This document shows, in pieces, positions 60,068 to 64,000 of a DNA stretch of 64,000 nt; the stretch's first letter is position 1, and every line of letters starts with the position of its first letter. Where the stretch lies: contig OZ271839.1 in assembly GCA_965601825.1 (NCBI GenBank), forward strand, positions 1,302,001-1,366,000, read 5' to 3'. The notes beneath the pieces were generated by a model that was given only the letters and a program-made list of their open reading frames with translations, was not told the DNA's origin and made no database searches. This stretch comes from HXMU1420-13 sp965601825 (GTDB lineage Bacteria > Bacteroidota > Rhodothermia > Balneolales > Balneolaceae). The position numbers were made by a program, and so were the translations under genes.

Positions 60068-61771
60068 ATGCAGAAAACTATTGATCAAATAACAGACAAT
60101 TTAGCTGGGCTAGTTACCGCGGATAAGCCGTTTTATTCTCCGAAGGAGTTGCTTAAAGCGAAGATTCCATCCTTTGTAGTGGAGCGCATCAGAATGGCAC
60201 TCGAAGACAAAGTGCGCGAAGAATTGAGTAAAGTTTCTACCGAATGGTTTGATCTTTCTTCTCGACTAGTTAATGATGCATGGGTAGATTTTGAACAAGC
60301 TGCACTCGGATCATCACATATCCCGAGAGAGGAATTGTATACAATTCTAAGTAGTGTAGTATCTGATATTGTTCATGTATTTATAGAGCCACGAAAAAAT
60401 ATGGCGAATTATATTTTTCGTGAAGATGATGAACTAAGTCTGCACGAAATTGAGCATCGATGTAGTCGCTTAACAGTGTATAAGCATTTTGGTACAGCGA
60501 TTCCCTTATATATGAAGAAGCGGGATTTAGAATCGCTTGAAAAAGAGCGATGTAAATTGCTTATCCAAAAAATTGATGCAAAACTGGTTGCAGCTTACAA
60601 ACCGGATGATTGGGCTAAAAAATTAGAACAATTGTTTGTGTTGTTTGGCGGCGAAGTTGAGCCCAAACTCCTTGCCATCTTTTTTGAGGATAAAGGATTA
60701 CCGGCAATGGCCAAGAAATTTTCTTCAAAGCGTAAGCTGGTAACCAAATCTGATTTCATATACATAATCTCTGCTAAGGAATCGGATTCGAAATCTTCAA
60801 AAGTCTCAAAGTCTGAAGAACAATCACTTGTTGAATCTTTCTTTGGAGAATATACTGAGGACCCTGCTGACTCTCCTTTATTCGACGAATCGCTTGCAGG
60901 GCAATACTTGGATGGAAGTTTGAGCGACGAAGAAATGACTGAGTTACTTCAGGATATTGCAAGTGATGGAGTAATTGAAGTAGATCACGAACATGTGGAA
61001 TCTCTAAACGAGCTTTTCCAAAGTGATTCTGAAAATGTGGAAGATTCTGTATCAGAGACATCAGAAGAAATTGCAGCCAAAATCAAAGATCAGAATGAGA
61101 ATGACCCTGAAGAGATAAAAGAATTCAGAGAAAATCTAATTTCCATTCTTGATCAGGCGAAACATTCTTTCGAAGATGTTTCTGGTGAGGAAGGAGCATC
61201 AAATCCGCCAAAAGAAGAAGAGCCTGCTTTAAGTATCCAGTTAGATGAAGAAGAACTGGTTGAAGAAGATGATCTTATTGATGCAGGAGATATAGTAGAA
61301 ACTGAAGAGGTCGAACAAACCGAAGAAAAGGAAGATGAGCCGGTGTGGGCTCAATTTTTAAGCTCAGATCAAATGGATGTTGTGATGGGTGGCAAACGTT
61401 CAGAAGAACGTTTAGCAAGTGCTCCTGCAGAATTGGAAGAGGATGGTTCGGATATAGAGGTTAGCGATGATTTTGAAGATGAAATAATTGAAGAAGTAGA
61501 ATCATCAGGAGTAGAAAACGAAATTATATCGCAACTCAAAGAAATACTGGATGATAGAAAATTTGAATTTTTAGATGTGATATTTAAATCAACAGAAGCT
61601 GAATTTGAGTCAGCTTTGGTGAAGTTGAGTGAGTTTAACACTTGGAATGAAGCATCTGATTATATCAAAAACGAAATTTTTACTAAAAACGATGTAGATC
61701 TGTTTTCAGGGGCAACGGTCGATTTTACCGACAGAATGCATCGATACTTTAATGAGAAAACACATTCATAA
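60068..61771 (+). CDS. Large acidic unknown protein upstream of pccB
   Basis: Not recognised. It is 567 aa with no signal peptide or membrane helix. The N-terminal 240 residues look helical and folded (IPSFVVERIRMALEDKVREEL...EKERCKLLIQKIDAK). The middle (about 240-490) is extremely acidic and low-complexity (LDEEELVEEDDLIDAGDIVETEE), likely disordered. The C-terminal 90 residues form a compact helical module with WNEASDYIKNEIF and GATVDFTDRMHRYF. It starts 28 nt after a sigma-54-like site and ends 9 nt before pccB, with an AAGGAG site between, so the two are surely co-expressed. A scaffold or partner role for the carboxylase is possible (inference). Confidence 0.75.
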   Translation: MQKTIDQITDNLAGLVTADKPFYSPKELLKAKIPSFVVERIRMALEDKVREELSKVSTEWFDLSSRLVNDAWVDFEQAALGSSHIPREELYTILSSVVSDIVHVFIEPRKNMANYIFREDDELSLHEIEHRCSRLTVYKHFGTAIPLYMKKRDLESLEKERCKLLIQKIDAKLVAAYKPDDWAKKLEQLFVLFGGEVEPKLLAIFFEDKGLPAMAKKFSSKRKLVTKSDFIYIISAKESDSKSSKVSKSEEQSLVESFFGEYTEDPADSPLFDESLAGQYLDGSLSDEEMTELLQDIASDGVIEVDHEHVESLNELFQSDSENVEDSVSETSEEIAAKIKDQNENDPEEIKEFRENLISILDQAKHSFEDVSGEEGASNPPKEEEPALSIQLDEEELVEEDDLIDAGDIVETEEVEQTEEKEDEPVWAQFLSSDQMDVVMGGKRSEERLASAPAELEEDGSDIEVSDDFEDEIIEEVESSGVENEIISQLKEILDDRKFEFLDVIFKSTEAEFESALVKLSEFNTWNEASDYIKNEIFTKNDVDLFSGATVDFTDRMHRYFNEKTHS

Positions 61772-61780
61772 GGAGTACAA

Positions 61781-63331
61781 ATGGAAGTTAATGAGAAAGT
61801 TGAGCGGTTAATGAACATGCGTGCCGAAGCGTTAAAAGGCGGAGGCGAAAAGCGCATCGAAAAACAGCATGCAAAAGGGAAACTAACAGCGAGAGAACGC
61901 ATTGATTTATTGGTTGATAAAGGATCTTTTGAAGAGATTGATGCTTTTGTCACACATCGAAGTTCAAACTTTGGTCTGGACAAACAGAAAATATTAGGAG
62001 ATGGAATTATTACCGGTTTCGGTAAGATTAATGGTCGACCTGTGTATGTATTTAGCCAGGATTTCACTGTTTTTGGTGGATCACTTTCTGAGACATTCGC
62101 CGAGAAAATGTGCAAGATTATGGATTTGGCTATGAAAAATGGTATTCCTGTGATTGGACTTAATGATTCAGGCGGTGCCCGAATTCAGGAAGGTGTTTCT
62201 TCTCTTGGTGGATATGCCGAAGTATTCTGGAGAAATAGTATGGCATCAGGGGTTGTACCACAGATTTCTGCCATTATGGGGCCATGTGCAGGTGGTGCGG
62301 TTTATAGTCCTGCTCTTACTGATTTCATTTATATGGTTGAAAATACGAGCTACATGTTTGTAACCGGGCCAAATGTTGTGAAAACGGTAACACATGAAGA
62401 AGTAACATCAGAGGAATTGGGTGGTGCGGCAACTCATAATTCGAAGTCAGGAGTTGCACATTTTTCAGCTGCGAATGATGCAGTTTGTCTACAGGAAATC
62501 AGAAAGTTGATGAGCTATATCCCTCAGAATTGTGAGGAAAAGGTTCCAATGATTGCCCCAAAAGATCCAGATTCTGCTAAAGCAAAAGCATTGGATGATA
62601 TTGTACCATTGAACCCAAATAAGCCATACGATATGCATGATGTAATTCAGGGTATTGTAGATGCAGACTCATTTTATGAGGTTCAAAAAGACTATGCTGA
62701 GAATATAATTGTTGGGTTTGCAAGATTAGGTGGTCGTTCTGTTGGTATTGTTGCGAATCAGCCACTTTCACTAGCCGGTGTTTTGGGAGTTAAATCTTCC
62801 TTGAAAGGAGCACGTTTTGTTCGTTTCTGTGATGCTTTCAATATTCCTTTAGTTGTATTTGAAGATGTTCCTGGATTCTTACCTGGAACAGATCAGGAAT
62901 GGGGAGGAATCATTAAACATGGAGCAAAACTGCTTTATGCATTCTGCGAAGCTACGGTTCCAAAAATGACGGTGATAACAAGAAAAGCTTATGGTGGTGC
63001 GTACGATGTGATGAACTCGAAACACATACGTGCAGATTATAACGTGGCCTGGCCAACGGCAGAAATCGCAGTTATGGGAACTAAAGGTGCAGTGGAAATT
63101 ATCTTCAGAAGAGAAATTTCTGCGGCTGATGATCCTGCTGCAAAACAAGCTGAGTTGGAAGCAAAATATGGGGAAGAGTTTGCGCATCCATATCGTGCTG
63201 CAGCTCGTGGATTTATTGATGATGTGATTTTCCCATCAGAAACCCGTGCAAAATTGATTAATGCTTTCGAATTTTGCCAGAATAAAGTGGATTCTGTGCC
63301 GAAGAAAAAGCACGATAACTTGCCTTTATAA
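61781..63331 (+). CDS. pccB: Acyl-CoA (propionyl-CoA) carboxylase beta subunit
   Basis: Carboxyltransferase subunit that moves CO2 from biotin to propionyl- or acetyl-CoA, 516 aa. GKLTARERIDLLVDKGSFEE (about 30) opens the family; GDGIITGFGKINGRPVYVFSQDFTVFGG and NDSGGARIQEGVSSLGGYAE (oxyanion Gly-Gly) follow; DVPGFLPGTDQEWGGIIKHGAKLL is the C-terminal half signature, and GAKLLYAFCEATVPK the dimer interface. The strong AAGGAG site lies 9 nt before ATG 61781. The biotin-carboxylase/biotin partner is not in the window. A hairpin terminator follows. Confidence 0.95.
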   Translation: MEVNEKVERLMNMRAEALKGGGEKRIEKQHAKGKLTARERIDLLVDKGSFEEIDAFVTHRSSNFGLDKQKILGDGIITGFGKINGRPVYVFSQDFTVFGGSLSETFAEKMCKIMDLAMKNGIPVIGLNDSGGARIQEGVSSLGGYAEVFWRNSMASGVVPQISAIMGPCAGGAVYSPALTDFIYMVENTSYMFVTGPNVVKTVTHEEVTSEELGGAATHNSKSGVAHFSAANDAVCLQEIRKLMSYIPQNCEEKVPMIAPKDPDSAKAKALDDIVPLNPNKPYDMHDVIQGIVDADSFYEVQKDYAENIIVGFARLGGRSVGIVANQPLSLAGVLGVKSSLKGARFVRFCDAFNIPLVVFEDVPGFLPGTDQEWGGIIKHGAKLLYAFCEATVPKMTVITRKAYGGAYDVMNSKHIRADYNVAWPTAEIAVMGTKGAVEIIFRREISAADDPAAKQAELEAKYGEEFAHPYRAAARGFIDDVIFPSETRAKLINAFEFCQNKVDSVPKKKHDNLPL

Positions 63332-63337
63332 TCTTTT

Positions 63338-63386
63338 AAGTCATTCTTCTCCCGTCTGTTTTCGGGAGATGGATGACTTTATTTTT
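63338..63386 (+). terminator. Terminator after pccB, GTCAT-type hairpin
   Basis: AAGTCAT (63338-63344) pairs with ATGACTT (63373-63379), with an inner TCTCCCG/CGGGAGA stem and a following T run. The outer words resemble the dispersed GTCAT...ATGAC element. Confidence 0.85.
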
Positions 63387-63807
63387 TATCCACTATAGCA
63401 AGTGTACATCTGGAAGTACAAACAAGCTTACCACGTTCATCTTCAATTTTGATTTCCCAAACATGAATGGTTCTTCCTAATTGAATGGGTTTAGCAACTG
63501 CTTTTACTTTACCACCTTCTTTCACTGATCGATGATGATTGGCGTTGATTTCAATTCCTACTGCTGTTTTTGAGTCCGGAACATTGACCCATCCACCAAT
63601 TGAGCATAGGGTCTCAGCAAGCGCAACAGACGCACCACCATGAAGGATTCGAAATGGTTGAACAGTTCTGGAATCGACTGGCATTTCAGCAATTAGCTCA
63701 TCTCTGCTTATCTTCAAAAAGCTGATTCCAAGCGTTGTTCCCATATTTTCAGCTTGATTTTCAAAAAACCAAGCTACTTTGTCTTCTATATTTTTTTCTA
63801 TTTCCAT
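63379..63807 (-). CDS. PaaI-type hotdog thioesterase
   Basis: A 142-aa hotdog-fold acyl-CoA thioesterase of the PaaI/EntH/YbdB family. The catalytic region LHGGASVALAETLCSIGG (about 55-72) has the family HGG and acidic residues. TAVGIEINANHHRSVKEGGKVKAVA is the second half. Relatives hydrolyse aryl or 1,4-dihydroxy-2-naphthoyl CoA. Its start is 8 bp from a perfect 17-bp palindrome, suggesting repressor control. Confidence 0.9.
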   Translation of the reverse strand: MEIEKNIEDKVAWFFENQAENMGTTLGISFLKISRDELIAEMPVDSRTVQPFRILHGGASVALAETLCSIGGWVNVPDSKTAVGIEINANHHRSVKEGGKVKAVAKPIQLGRTIHVWEIKIEDERGKLVCTSRCTLAIVDKK

Positions 63808-63815
63808 ATATATTT

Positions 63816-63832
63816 ACTTAACACTGTTAAGT
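63816..63832. promoter_or_regulatory. 17-bp perfect palindrome, candidate TetR-type operator
   Basis: ACTTAACACTGTTAAGT is a perfect 8+1+8 inverted repeat between the thioesterase start and the next gene. Its length and symmetry fit a TetR-family operator. A partial hairpin (AACACT/AGTGTT) overlaps it. Confidence 0.5.
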
Positions 63833-63909
63833 GTTGTAATTATTCGTTGGAACCGCTTTCTTGTATACGTTCGCATAACATCGGTCAGATAACAAAATCA
63901 GAAGAAAGT

Positions 63910-64000
63910 ATGAAATATGAACCTGCAGTAGTACCGCTTTTAATTGATGAGCGGTTAAAACATAATAAGCTCGGAATTGCGGCTGCGGTTAAAAGAAATG
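63910..64000 (+). CDS. N-terminus of an unidentified gene, cut by window end
   Basis: ATG 63910 (MKYEPAVVPLLIDERLKHNK) opens a frame that runs off the window. Thirty residues are visible; they contain no identifying motif. It is divergent from the thioesterase across the palindrome. Gene neighbourhood in relatives would suggest menaquinone synthesis (an isochorismate synthase), but this is only a guess. Confidence 0.5.
   Translation, partial: MKYEPAVVPLLIDERLKHNKLGIAAAVKRN

Overview
This is chromosomal sequence from an AT-rich, Gram-negative member of the Bacteroidota/Balneolota (FCB) group, most likely a marine or halophilic Balneola-like organism. This is an inference from gene families and not from a marker gene. 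The support is a PadR regulator beside an ABC-permease with a permease prefix domain, DUF4199 and YwqK/MORN-type proteins, a type II DAHP synthase, an alginate_exp-type outer-membrane channel, separate secD and secF genes, few Shine-Dalgarno sequences and frequent TTG/GTG starts. There are no rRNA or tRNA genes, no CRISPR array and no recognisable transposase.

Layout. 1-14.7 kb is housekeeping: the end of an OsmC protein, purF-engB-serA, mnmD, an M20 amidohydrolase overlapping an FAD oxidoreductase, a Nudix-epimerase-glycosyltransferase block, then a sugar/nucleoside kinase, a SemiSWEET, an XTP pyrophosphatase, an SSS symporter and two tandem NTF2-like proteins. 14.7-17.8 kb is an amino-acid block (class I aminotransferase, class IV aminotransferase, sulfotransferase-like protein). 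17.8-20.5 kb is a very AT-rich island of three unrecognised genes, two of them membrane proteins. 20.6-24.1 kb is a DNA-damage-flavoured region: a Y-family polymerase, a divergent unknown protein, three tiny ORFs and an SRAP (YedK/HMCES) protein. 24.1-29.3 kb holds purA and the secD-secF-STAS operon. 29.4-33.2 kb holds padR-permease-MORN. 33.2-38.9 kb holds uvrA, a response-regulator adenylate cyclase and DAHP synthase. 39-45.4 kb is a protein-quality-control region (hsp20, htrA, clpB). 45.4-59.2 kb is accessory: an XRE/membrane protein pair, thiopurine methyltransferase, a dihaem lipoprotein, a cyanophycinase-like protein, a porin, four VOC proteins, a serine hydrolase, a thioredoxin-like protein whose CxxC has become SxxS, and a membrane-tethered LuxR regulator with an M29 aminopeptidase. 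59.3-64 kb has an orphan ABC ATPase, a large acidic unknown protein directly upstream of acyl-CoA carboxylase beta, a hotdog thioesterase and the start of one more gene.

Three layers of non-coding structure stand out. First, at least six gaps are filled by AT-rich arrays with a 7-bp period. They often fold into long hairpins, start at stop codons and in places run into coding sequence; one gap is exactly 11 x 7 bp and another holds 11 perfect CGAATAA copies. Second, a dispersed GTCATCCTGAGGCTAC...CAGAATGAC element occurs twice. Third, sigma-54-type -24/-12 promoters lie upstream of hsp20 (perfect consensus, with an upstream inverted repeat) and, less perfectly, upstream of htrA and of the acidic protein-pccB pair. 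This suggests that RpoN controls part of the envelope and protein stress response here.
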